The position numbers and the translations under genes are program-made. A DNA stretch of 6,607 bases from an uncultured Bacilli bacterium (GTDB lineage Bacteria; Bacillota_I; Bacilli_A; RF39; UBA660), in assembly GCA_944331945.1 (NCBI GenBank), contig CALVJC010000085.1:1-6607 (forward strand). Reading direction: 5' to 3'. The notes beneath the pieces are model-generated. The model saw only the letters and a program-made list of their open reading frames with translations, did no database searches and was not told where the DNA came from. Positions 1 to 5,789 of the stretch are shown in pieces (the first letter of the stretch is position 1; every line of letters begins with the position of its first letter).

Positions 1-2606
1 TCTTAACCGATGGCTATCCCAACATAGATACGCCGAATGAACAAGCATATTATCAGTATTTAAAAGATGAATACTGTGACCTAATTGTCAATGGAGTGCA
101 ATATGAAATGGGAGAAAAGATTCTAGAGCCTATCAAAAGAGTCAGTGACAACCAATTTCAAGCCGATATGGAAACGTTAAATAATGTTTTATTCGAAGCC
201 ATTAAAACTAGAACTCCAGGCGCTGGAACCGAAGCGGCCAATTCTCTTTTCAGTTATGAAGAGTTTGTGATAACCGATTATATTGATGATACCTATTTTG
301 ATGTAGAATCGATTGATAGTATTACCACCAGTATTGGAGAAGCAACTTTAACCTATGAAGGAAATACTCCAGTTGTAAAATGGGATTTAGGCTCATTCCC
401 TTCTGGAAGTAGTGCTACTATGACGATTGATATCATCCTGCATGAGGAATATGTCGATCAAGGAGGAACTTATCCCACCAATATTCATGAAACAATTACA
501 TCAAAAATAGATGAAACCGAAGAAGACATCGATAGTGAAAAGACTCCAGTATTAGCAGATAATTACAAAGTTATCTATGAAGGAAATGCCCCAGAAGGAT
601 GTACGATATCAGGAGTACCAGAAACCAAACAGCATAGTGTCTATAATACCGTAGAAATAAGTACAGAAGAACCAACCTGTGAAGGTTATATCTTTAAGGG
701 CTGGAGTATTATAACAGAAGATGTGACCCAAATCAATGACGACTACTTCATTATGCCAGAGTCGGATGTCATATTAAGAGCTGAGTGGGGAAAAACAAGT
801 ATTGCCAAAAGCATGGATGGAACGGTTCGCCCTATGGGAAATCCTGTTATGCAAAGCTACAACCTGCATTCCACGGATGATTACCATGATGATGCTTATA
901 AGAGTAAGATAACAAGTATTGTAACCAAAGGAAATGTATCAATACCAGAAAGAGCTATCGAATGGTGGGATGTCTCAGCAGCGAAAGATGGAAGTGTCAT
1001 CGCTTATATTGAAGATGATGGAACTGGGGAAGGTACTTATAAAGTGACTATTGGAGGGCCAGGAGGTATTATTGTCAATGAAAAATCAGCCGGCTTATTT
1101 TATGAGTTTGAAGCATTAGAAAGTATAGATTTAACCTATTTTGATACCTCAAACGTAACCAATATGAATTCTATGTTTGATGGTTGCAGTAATCTAACAG
1201 GCATTACATTTGGAGAAAACTTTAATACCTCTCAAGTAACATCGATGATATCTATGTTTTCTGGTTGTATCAGTTTAATGAATTTAGACTTAAGCAGTTT
1301 TGATACCTCAAATGTAACAGATATGAGTTATATGTTTTCTGGAACACTTTATGATGACATGAATTTGAAAAGTATAACATTTGGAGAAAACTTTAATACA
1401 TCTCAAGTAACAAATATGCGTCAAATGTTTGATAGCTGTAGCAAATTAACAAGCTTAGACTTAAGTGGTTTTGATACCTCAAACGTAATCAATATGCGTT
1501 CTATGTTTTCTGACTGTAATAGTTTAACAAACATTGTATTCGGGGAGAACTTTAATACCTCAAATGTAACCACTATGGCCTCTATGTTTTCTGACTGTAA
1601 TAGTTTAACAGGTCTGGATTTAAGTGGCTTTGACACTTCAAATGTAACAGATATGAGTGGTATGTTTTATTTTTGTAGCAGTTTAACAAAAATAGACGTA
1701 AGTCATTTTGATACTAATCAAGTAACGGATATGTACTACATGTTTTATAATTGTAGCAGTTTAACAAGCTTAGATTTAAGCAGTTTTGATACCTCCAACG
1801 TAGAAAGTATGTCTGGTATGTTTGGAGCGGAAGTTTATCGTAGTAATAATGATATGATGCTGGAAACAATTATCTTTGGAGAAAAATTCAATACTCAGAA
1901 AGTAACAAATATGTCTGATATGTTTTTGAGATGTGTTAATTTAGTAAATTTAGATTTAAGCGCTTTTAATACCTCAAATGTAACAGATATGAGTGGTATG
2001 TTTTGGAATTGCAACAGTTTAACAAGTCTAGTTTTAAGCAGTTTTGATACCTCAAATGTAACAGATATGAGTGCTATGTTTTCAGGATGTGCGAATTTAA
2101 CGAGTTTAGATTTAAGTAGTTTTGATACTTCAAATGTAACAGATATGGGTTCGCTATATTCAAATACTAACGATGGTATGTTTTATGGCTGTAATAGTTT
2201 AACAAACATTGTATTTGGAGAAAACTTTAACACATCAAAAGTAACAGATATGAGTCATATGTTTGCGTTTTGTGGTAGTTTAGCAAGTTTAGATCTTAGT
2301 AGTTTTGATACCTCAAATGTAACAAGCATGTATTCTATGTTTAGATATTGTTATAATCTAACAAGCTTAGATTTAAGTAGTTTTGATACCACAAATGTAA
2401 CTAATATGAATTCTATGTTTGAGAGCTGTACGAATTTAACTAATCTAGACATGCGTAATGCCATATTTGATGCAAGCTATACCTCTATGTTTAGAAGCGC
2501 TAACAATGCTATCACCGTTATTGTTAAAGACACTACTGCTCAAACTTGGATTACTTCAAGATTAGAAGAAGAAGGTATCACTGGTAGTACAGTCACTATC
2601 GCATAA
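1..2606 (+). CDS. Modular surface protein: vWA end, InlB B-type repeat, DUF285/BspA-like repeats (5' partial)
   Basis: Probable secreted or surface-attached adhesin. The frame is open from base 3, giving 867 visible residues, so the true start, signal peptide and any N-terminal anchor lie upstream. The GTG at 96 is internal. Domains in order: the end of a von Willebrand A domain (LTDGYPN at 3-23, finishing near 205); a beta-sandwich region like those after vWA in Gram-positive adhesins (about 243-545); one InlB B-type (Flg_new) repeat at 558-788 with EGYIFKGW and a closing AEW; the usual DUF285 lead-in with WDVS at 966; then 16 DUF285 units from 1140 and a C-terminal cap ending at 2606. There is no LPXTG, C-terminal membrane segment or basic tail, so anchoring must be N-terminal or the protein is released. 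Ligand unknown. DUF285 and InlB-type assignments are firm; the beta-sandwich call is by resemblance. No convincing intrinsic terminator follows the stop codon. Confidence 0.9.
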   Translation, partial: LTDGYPNIDTPNEQAYYQYLKDEYCDLIVNGVQYEMGEKILEPIKRVSDNQFQADMETLNNVLFEAIKTRTPGAGTEAANSLFSYEEFVITDYIDDTYFDVESIDSITTSIGEATLTYEGNTPVVKWDLGSFPSGSSATMTIDIILHEEYVDQGGTYPTNIHETITSKIDETEEDIDSEKTPVLADNYKVIYEGNAPEGCTISGVPETKQHSVYNTVEISTEEPTCEGYIFKGWSIITEDVTQINDDYFIMPESDVILRAEWGKTSIAKSMDGTVRPMGNPVMQSYNLHSTDDYHDDAYKSKITSIVTKGNVSIPERAIEWWDVSAAKDGSVIAYIEDDGTGEGTYKVTIGGPGGIIVNEKSAGLFYEFEALESIDLTYFDTSNVTNMNSMFDGCSNLTGITFGENFNTSQVTSMISMFSGCISLMNLDLSSFDTSNVTDMSYMFSGTLYDDMNLKSITFGENFNTSQVTNMRQMFDSCSKLTSLDLSGFDTSNVINMRSMFSDCNSLTNIVFGENFNTSNVTTMASMFSDCNSLTGLDLSGFDTSNVTDMSGMFYFCSSLTKIDVSHFDTNQVTDMYYMFYNCSSLTSLDLSSFDTSNVESMSGMFGAEVYRSNNDMMLETIIFGEKFNTQKVTNMSDMFLRCVNLVNLDLSAFNTSNVTDMSGMFWNCNSLTSLVLSSFDTSNVTDMSAMFSGCANLTSLDLSSFDTSNVTDMGSLYSNTNDGMFYGCNSLTNIVFGENFNTSKVTDMSHMFAFCGSLASLDLSSFDTSNVTSMYSMFRYCYNLTSLDLSSFDTTNVTNMNSMFESCTNLTNLDMRNAIFDASYTSMFRSANNAITVIVKDTTAQTWITSRLEEEGITGSTVTIA
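1140..2495 (+). repeat. Tandem 78-bp coding repeat array (16 DUF285 units plus one degenerate)
   Basis: Units share the core F-[DN]-T-x-x-V-x-x-M-x-x-MF followed by a GC-x-x-L-like turn, mostly spaced 26 residues (78 bp). Two flavours occur. In the common one the core follows LDLSSF-like residues. In five units the core follows FGENF or FGEKF (core Phe codons at 1221, 1392, 1551, 1887 and 2226). Fourteen of the 16 units carry the turn cysteine. The two without it, units 3 and 9, have a longer insertion at that place (about 1338-1370 and 1824-1865). A third insertion sits inside unit 13 (about 2151-2177). The 17th, degenerate unit (FDASYTSMF) leads into the C-terminal cap. Several units are close to identical as DNA, so length change by slippage or recombination is plausible. 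Confidence 0.92.
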
Positions 2607-2618
2607 AAAATCTCCTGC

Positions 2619-2647
2619 TAGACAAAATCAGAAAAATGTAGTATATT
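2619..2647 (+). promoter_or_regulatory. Candidate sigma-A promoter for rpsO
   Basis: The -35 box TAGACA (2619-2624) and -10 box TATATT (2642-2647) each differ by one base from consensus, and the spacer is exactly 17 bases. The start of transcription would fall near 2653-2655, just before the leader hairpin. The -35 box begins only 12 bases after the stop codon of the upstream gene, so rpsO can be expressed independently of the surface protein. Confidence 0.7.
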
Positions 2648-2657
2648 ATACATGCTA

Positions 2658-2707
2658 CTTTTTCTTAGTAGTGGGAGTTCTTCCTTACACCTATTACCAA
2701 GAAAAAG
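2658..2707 (+). promoter_or_regulatory. rpsO leader hairpin, candidate S15 autoregulatory element
   Basis: CTTTTTCTT (2658-2666) pairs perfectly over 9 bp with AAGAAAAAG (2699-2707). After one A-C mismatch, GTAGTGGG (2668-2675) pairs with CCTATTAC (2690-2697) over 8 bp, including two G-U pairs, leaving a 14-base loop (2676-2689). No T-run follows, so it is not an intrinsic terminator, and it ends about 14 bases before the rpsO Shine-Dalgarno. Known S15-binding RNAs, in 16S rRNA helix 22 and several rpsO leaders, use a G-U pair next to a G-C pair. G2673-U2692 beside G2674-C2691 fits that pattern. The hairpin is seen directly; S15 binding is inference. Confidence 0.55.
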
Positions 2708-2737
2708 CGAATTAAGATAAGAAAGGAAGTGATTAAT

Positions 2738-3007
2738 ATGGCTTTAACAAAAGAAGAGAAACAAAAAATCATCAAAGATTTTGGACGTGATGAAAAAGAT
2801 ACTGGTTCTCCAGAAGTTCAAATTGCCATACTAACCAAAGAGATCGAGAATTTAACGGCTCATTTAAAAGAACACAAACATGATTATCATTCAAACCGTG
2901 GTCTTTTAATGAAAGTTGGACAACGTCGTAATATGCTAAACTATCTAGCTAGAACGGACGTAACTCGTTATCGTGAAGTAGTAAAAAAATTAGGTTTAAG
3001 AAAGTAG
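2738..3007 (+). CDS. rpsO: 30S ribosomal protein S15
   Basis: Primary binder of 16S rRNA at the three-way junction of helices 20-22 in the platform of the 30S subunit; it starts assembly of the central domain with S6, S18, S8 and S11. The 89-residue product matches the usual family length. The conserved block DTGSPEVQIA (residues 21-30) and the signature region around residues 39-67, with H42, H46, D49, S52 and RGLL, are intact. I chose the ATG at 2738 because the possible GTG at 2729 lies inside the Shine-Dalgarno. That site, AAAGGAAGTGATT (2722-2734), is almost the full complement of the 16S 3' end, and starting at 2738 gives the normal MALTKEEK beginning. The gene has its own promoter, a structured leader and a terminator on its stop codon, and is followed by pnp as in most bacteria. 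Confidence 0.99.
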   Translation: MALTKEEKQKIIKDFGRDEKDTGSPEVQIAILTKEIENLTAHLKEHKHDYHSNRGLLMKVGQRRNMLNYLARTDVTRYREVVKKLGLRK

Positions 3008-3030
3008 AGCAGAGTAGCTCTTTTTTCTTT
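2998..3030 (+). terminator. Intrinsic terminator of rpsO
   Basis: AGAGC (3006-3010) pairs with GCTCT (3017-3021) around a 6-base loop, followed by a T-run (3021-3026) and CTTT. Outside one T-T mismatch the stem can continue for 7 more pairs (2998-3004 with 3023-3029, one of them G-T), using the T-run itself. The hairpin overlaps the rpsO stop codon. With a short core stem it may be partial, which would allow read-through into pnp. Confidence 0.75.
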
Positions 3031-3047
3031 GTAAAAACTTATTTTGG

Positions 3048-3120
3048 GAAAACTGTGGCTTTTTCTGCCGTTTTCTGTTATTCTAGTAATGGATGAAAAG
3101 CCTTATAAAAGGAATTTTAT
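3048..3120 (+). promoter_or_regulatory. Two consecutive hairpins in the rpsO-pnp spacer
   Basis: Hairpin 1: GAAAAC (3048-3053) pairs with GTTTTC (3070-3075); inside it GGC (3057-3059) pairs with GCC (3067-3069), with a 3-base bulge and a T-rich loop. Hairpin 2: ATGAAA (3093-3098) pairs with TTTTAT (3115-3120, one G-U), then a 2x2 internal loop, then CCTT (3101-3104) with AAGG (3109-3112). Neither is followed by a T-run on the + strand. I found no promoter with good -35 and -10 boxes in the spacer, so pnp may rely on read-through from rpsO. In enterobacteria the pnp leader hairpin is the site of RNase III cleavage and PNPase autocontrol; a similar role here is only a suggestion. Confidence 0.4.
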
Positions 3121-3172
3121 GTTGTTTTGGAAGATAAGGATAGGAAAAAACTTATCATTTGTATTGATTTCC

Positions 3173-3216
3173 TCCTTCTCTAACTAACAAGTAAAATACG
3201 ATAAAAGAAAGAAGGA
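3173..3216 (+). promoter_or_regulatory. pnp Shine-Dalgarno and upstream anti-Shine-Dalgarno element
   Basis: The pnp ribosome binding site AGAAGGA (3210-3216) lies 6 bases before the ATG at 3223. A perfect 7-base complement, TCCTTCT, lies at 3173-3179, separated by a 30-base loop. It sits within a C/T-rich stretch (3168-3180) that includes CCTCCTT, the anti-Shine-Dalgarno sequence of 16S rRNA. Pairing would hide the ribosome binding site. A small stem GATAAG/CTTATC (3133-3138 and 3151-3156) lies just upstream. The pairing is seen; its use in regulation is inferred. Confidence 0.4.
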
Positions 3217-3222
3217 AATAAA

Positions 3223-5454
3223 ATGGCAAAGAAGGTATTTAAAAAAGAATTTTATGGTAAGGAAATTATTGTAGAACATGGAGAGTTAGCGAAACAAGCG
3301 ACTGGTTCTGTTTTAGTACGTTATCAAGATACGGTAGTATTAACAGCAGTTGTCGTAAATCAAAAAACAAATCTTTTGAGTGACTTTTTCCCATTAACCG
3401 TAAACTATCAAGAAAAATTATATTCGGTAGGAAAGATCCCAGGTGGTTTTATTAAGCGAGAGGGAAGACCTACGGATGCCGCTACTTTAGCAGCCAGGAT
3501 GATCGATCGTCCGATGAGACCATTATTTAAAGAAGACTTTAAAAACGAAGTTCAAGTGATTAATACCGTCCTATCTGTCGATCAAGACTGTTCTCCAGAA
3601 CTTACCGCTATGTTTGGATCAAGTCTTGCGACGATGTTGACAGGCGCTCCTTTCTTAGGACCTATCGCTGGGGTAAAAGTTGGTTATCTTGATGGGAAAT
3701 ATATCATTAATCCAACCCCAGAACAATTAGAAAATAGTCTTCTTGATTTAACCGTGGCGGGAACCAAAGATGCTATCAATATGGTAGAAGCAGGAGCCAA
3801 GCAAGTGAGCGAAGAGATTATGCTAGAAGGGCTAATGCAAGGACATGAGGCGATCAAGACCCTTTGCGAGTTCGAACAAGAAATTATCGATGACCTTGGG
3901 GTAGTAGCCATGGAATATGAAAAACTAGAAATCGAAGAAGATTTAAGAAAAGAAGTTACGGCTTTAGCAGAAAAAGAACTTGATGCTGCTTTAAGAATCA
4001 AAGATAAATTAGAAAAGTATAACCGGCTTGATGAGATTAAAAACAACATTGTAGAAAAATACAAGTTAGAACATGAAAAAGACATGGAAGAAGAAGAGCT
4101 TGCCTTATTCCTTGCCAAGATTCATACTATTTTAGAAGAAGTAGAATACGAATTATTCCGTAAAATCGTCGTTGTAGAACACATTCGTTCCGATGGTAGA
4201 AAAATGGATGAGATTCGTCCCCTTTCCACCGATATTGATTTATTACCTCGGACGCATGGTTCCGCTTTATTTACAAGAGGTGAGACCCAGTGTCTATCAG
4301 TAACAACCTTAGGAGCTTTAGGAGAGCATCAAATCTTAGATGGCCTTTCTTTGGAAGATGAAAAACGCTTTATGCTTCATTATAACTTTCCAGCCTTCTG
4401 TGTGGGCGAAACGGGCCGTTACGGGGCTCCAGGCCGAAGAGAAATTGGTCATGGAGCGTTAGGAGAAAGAGCTTTATTACAAGTCATTCCAAGCGAAGAA
4501 GAATTTCCTTACACCATTCGGGTGGTATCTGAAATTTTAGAAAGTAATGGTAGTAGTAGTCAAGCAAGCATTTGCGCTGGATGTATGAGCTTAATGGCTG
4601 CCGGAGTTCCCATCAAAGCTCCTGTCGCAGGAATTGCCATGGGATTAATCACCTCAGGAGATGATTACACCATCTTAACCGATATTGCCGGAATGGAAGA
4701 TCACCTAGGAGATATGGACTTTAAAGTAGCCGGAACCAGAAATGGTATTTGTGCCTTACAAATGGATATTAAGATTAAAGGAGTTACCAAACAAATCTTA
4801 AAAGAAGCTTTGGAACAAGCGAAACAAGCGCGCATGCAGATTCTAGATGTCATCGCTGCTCAAATCAAAGAACCAAGAAAAGAAGTATCAAAATATGCTC
4901 CAAAGACTATGGTTTTCTATATTTCACCAAATAAGATTCGTGATGTCATTGGCAAAGGTGGGGAAATGATCACCAAGATCATTTGTGAAACCAGTCATGT
5001 CAACGATGTGAATAGCATTGGAGCCGTTAAAGTCGATTTAGAAGATGATGGTCGGGTTATCATTTACCATACCGATCAAGATATTATCAATGAAACGGCT
5101 CGTAAGATTCAAGATGTTGCAAGAGAAGTAGAAGAGGGCAAACTTTATGAAGCGAAAGTCGTAAAAATCGTTGATTTCGGTTGCTATGTCGAAGTATGGC
5201 CTGGCTGTGAAGGATTTGTTCACATCTCTCAACTTGCCAAAGAAAGAGTCAAGAAGGTAGAAGACGTTGTCAAAGAAGGCGATACCATTATTGTCAAAGC
5301 CATTGGCTTAGATAAAAAAGGCAAACAAAACTTCTCTCGGAAAGAAGCTTTAAAAGAATTAAATAAAGGCGACGCGAAAGAAGAAAAAGAAACAAAACGC
5401 AAAAAAGCGAAAAAAGAAATCGAAGAAGAAAAGGAAATATCTACAACCAAATGA
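3223..5454 (+). CDS. pnp: Polyribonucleotide nucleotidyltransferase (polynucleotide phosphorylase)
   Basis: Phosphate-dependent 3'-to-5' exoribonuclease, a cytoplasmic trimer that degrades mRNA to nucleoside diphosphates and can add tails in reverse. All expected domains are present in the 743 residues: first RNase PH core (about 5-140, with KIPGGFIKREGRP and DRPMRPLF), helical linker (about 150-310), catalytic second RNase PH core (about 320-545), KH domain (about 561-632, GKGG at 577-580) and S1 domain (about 639-709, HISQL at 667-671). Phosphate-site and catalytic residues are intact: R405, R406, H410, GSSS at 443-446, D487 and D493. It is longer than the 700-711 residues usual in model species, because of a 34-residue Lys/Glu-rich tail after S1 and a KH region longer than usual near 590-601. 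The ATG at 3223 has a good Shine-Dalgarno. It ends in TGA and has only one ATA among 61 Ile codons, in the tail. Confidence 0.99.
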   Translation: MAKKVFKKEFYGKEIIVEHGELAKQATGSVLVRYQDTVVLTAVVVNQKTNLLSDFFPLTVNYQEKLYSVGKIPGGFIKREGRPTDAATLAARMIDRPMRPLFKEDFKNEVQVINTVLSVDQDCSPELTAMFGSSLATMLTGAPFLGPIAGVKVGYLDGKYIINPTPEQLENSLLDLTVAGTKDAINMVEAGAKQVSEEIMLEGLMQGHEAIKTLCEFEQEIIDDLGVVAMEYEKLEIEEDLRKEVTALAEKELDAALRIKDKLEKYNRLDEIKNNIVEKYKLEHEKDMEEEELALFLAKIHTILEEVEYELFRKIVVVEHIRSDGRKMDEIRPLSTDIDLLPRTHGSALFTRGETQCLSVTTLGALGEHQILDGLSLEDEKRFMLHYNFPAFCVGETGRYGAPGRREIGHGALGERALLQVIPSEEEFPYTIRVVSEILESNGSSSQASICAGCMSLMAAGVPIKAPVAGIAMGLITSGDDYTILTDIAGMEDHLGDMDFKVAGTRNGICALQMDIKIKGVTKQILKEALEQAKQARMQILDVIAAQIKEPRKEVSKYAPKTMVFYISPNKIRDVIGKGGEMITKIICETSHVNDVNSIGAVKVDLEDDGRVIIYHTDQDIINETARKIQDVAREVEEGKLYEAKVVKIVDFGCYVEVWPGCEGFVHISQLAKERVKKVEDVVKEGDTIIVKAIGLDKKGKQNFSRKEALKELNKGDAKEEKETKRKKAKKEIEEEKEISTTK

Positions 5455-5519
5455 TACGTAATAATATACTTGATTACTCTTAAAAGTTTTAATAATAATA
5501 TAATAGTATCAATATTAAA

Positions 5520-5547
5520 TTGATGTATAGCGTTCTCTTATTATAAT
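5520..5547 (+). promoter_or_regulatory. Candidate upstream promoter in the pnp-PHP spacer
   Basis: TTGATG (5520-5525) and a perfect TATAAT (5542-5547) are 16 bases apart. Transcription would begin near 5554 and would meet the candidate terminator at 5604-5636 after about 80 bases. The -35 box overlaps the ATCAAT/ATTGAT inverted repeat, a possible operator. Chance matches are a real risk in such AT-rich DNA. Confidence 0.4.
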
Positions 5548-5603
5548 GTAAGCATTTAAAGTATTAAAAAATTAATACAAATTAATTCTAAAGATTAGCA
5601 TTT

Positions 5604-5636
5604 AAGTTATGTTATTATAACATATCTTTTTATTTG
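5604..5636 (+). terminator. Candidate AT-rich intrinsic terminator downstream of pnp
   Basis: The palindrome TATGTTATTATAACATA (5608-5624) has 8-base arms. After a T-T mismatch it extends by AAG (5604-5606) with CTT (5626-5628). A T-rich tract, TTTTATTTG (5628-5636), follows. The stem is weak because it has only two G-C pairs. No better terminator is visible after pnp. As it ends where the -35 box of the next promoter begins, it could instead be an operator. Confidence 0.4.
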
Positions 5637-5664
5637 TCAAAAAAATGAAATTGGTTGATATAAT
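5634..5664 (+). promoter_or_regulatory. Candidate extended -10 promoter for the PHP gene
   Basis: TGATATAAT (5656-5664) is a perfect TATAAT with the TG extension typical of Gram-positive promoters. TTGTCA (5634-5639), one base off the -35 consensus, is 19 bases upstream; this is long, but an extended -10 tolerates it. The start of transcription would be near 5671, giving an untranslated leader of about 120 bases that contains the palindrome TATAAATAATATTTATA (5707-5723). Confidence 0.6.
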
Positions 5665-5789
5665 GATGAATGAAATCTTAAGAGTGTGGACCTTTTTATT
5701 TTTTAGTATAAATAATATTTATAGTATATAAAGATTTAGGATATTTATTAAACATTTATTAAGATTATAATTAAAAATGAGGTGGTACA

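Larger units (their letters stand above)
5455..5789 (+). other. AT-rich 335-base spacer between pnp and the PHP gene
   Basis: The spacer has very few G or C bases and no credible coding region. It holds a candidate terminator, two candidate promoters and several perfect inverted repeats: ATCAAT/ATTGAT (5508-5513 and 5519-5524), GTATTAA/TTAATAC around AAAA (5561-5578) and a 17-base palindrome at 5707-5723. AGCATTTAA occurs twice (5551-5559 and 5597-5605). In DNA this AT-rich, short palindromes are fairly easy to find by chance. Confidence 0.8.

Noticed and set aside
96..98. GTG as the start of the surface-protein gene
   Set aside because: The frame stays open to the window edge and the upstream codons encode the LTDGYPN end of a vWA domain, so the gene starts outside the window.
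1421..1636. Minus-strand open frame of 71 codons opposite the DUF285 array
   Set aside because: It is the reverse of the repeat units, and its own sequence is repetitive for that reason only. It has no ribosome binding site.
1140..2495. Evenly spaced repeats as a CRISPR array
   Set aside because: The repeats are in frame within one long coding region at 78-bp periods, and both parts of each unit are conserved as protein. There are no unique spacers.
1..2606. Mycoplasma origin based on DUF285
   Set aside because: pnp ends in TGA and Trp codons are TGG, which argues against the mycoplasma code. The family is also common in other low-GC Gram-positive bacteria.
2729..2731. GTG as the rpsO start
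   Set aside because: It is part of the Shine-Dalgarno sequence and would add three residues not found in S15 proteins.
3117..3158. Minus-strand 13-codon open frame preceded by AAGGAGG
   Set aside because: The good-looking ribosome binding site is the complement of the C/T-rich element upstream of pnp. Spacing to the ATG is long, the peptide is tiny and no promoter is evident.
3684..5450. Minus-strand open frames opposite pnp (3684-4118, 5038-5232, 5229-5450)
   Set aside because: They lie wholly inside the intact and highly conserved pnp. Their Ser/Phe-rich translations mirror its Lys/Glu-rich codons.
5470..5504. TTGATT and TATAAT as a further promoter
   Set aside because: The spacer is 23 bases, too long for a sigma-A promoter, and TATAAT-like words are frequent in this spacer.
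5476..5686. ACTCTTAA (5476-5483) and TTAAGAGT (5679-5686) as terminal inverted repeats of a small mobile element
   Set aside because: Only 8 bases match, flanking target duplications are not evident, and such matches are common in AT-rich DNA.
5663..5731. 22-codon open frame beginning MMNEILRVW
   Set aside because: Its ATG overlaps the -10 box of the PHP promoter, it has no ribosome binding site, and short frames of this kind are expected by chance.
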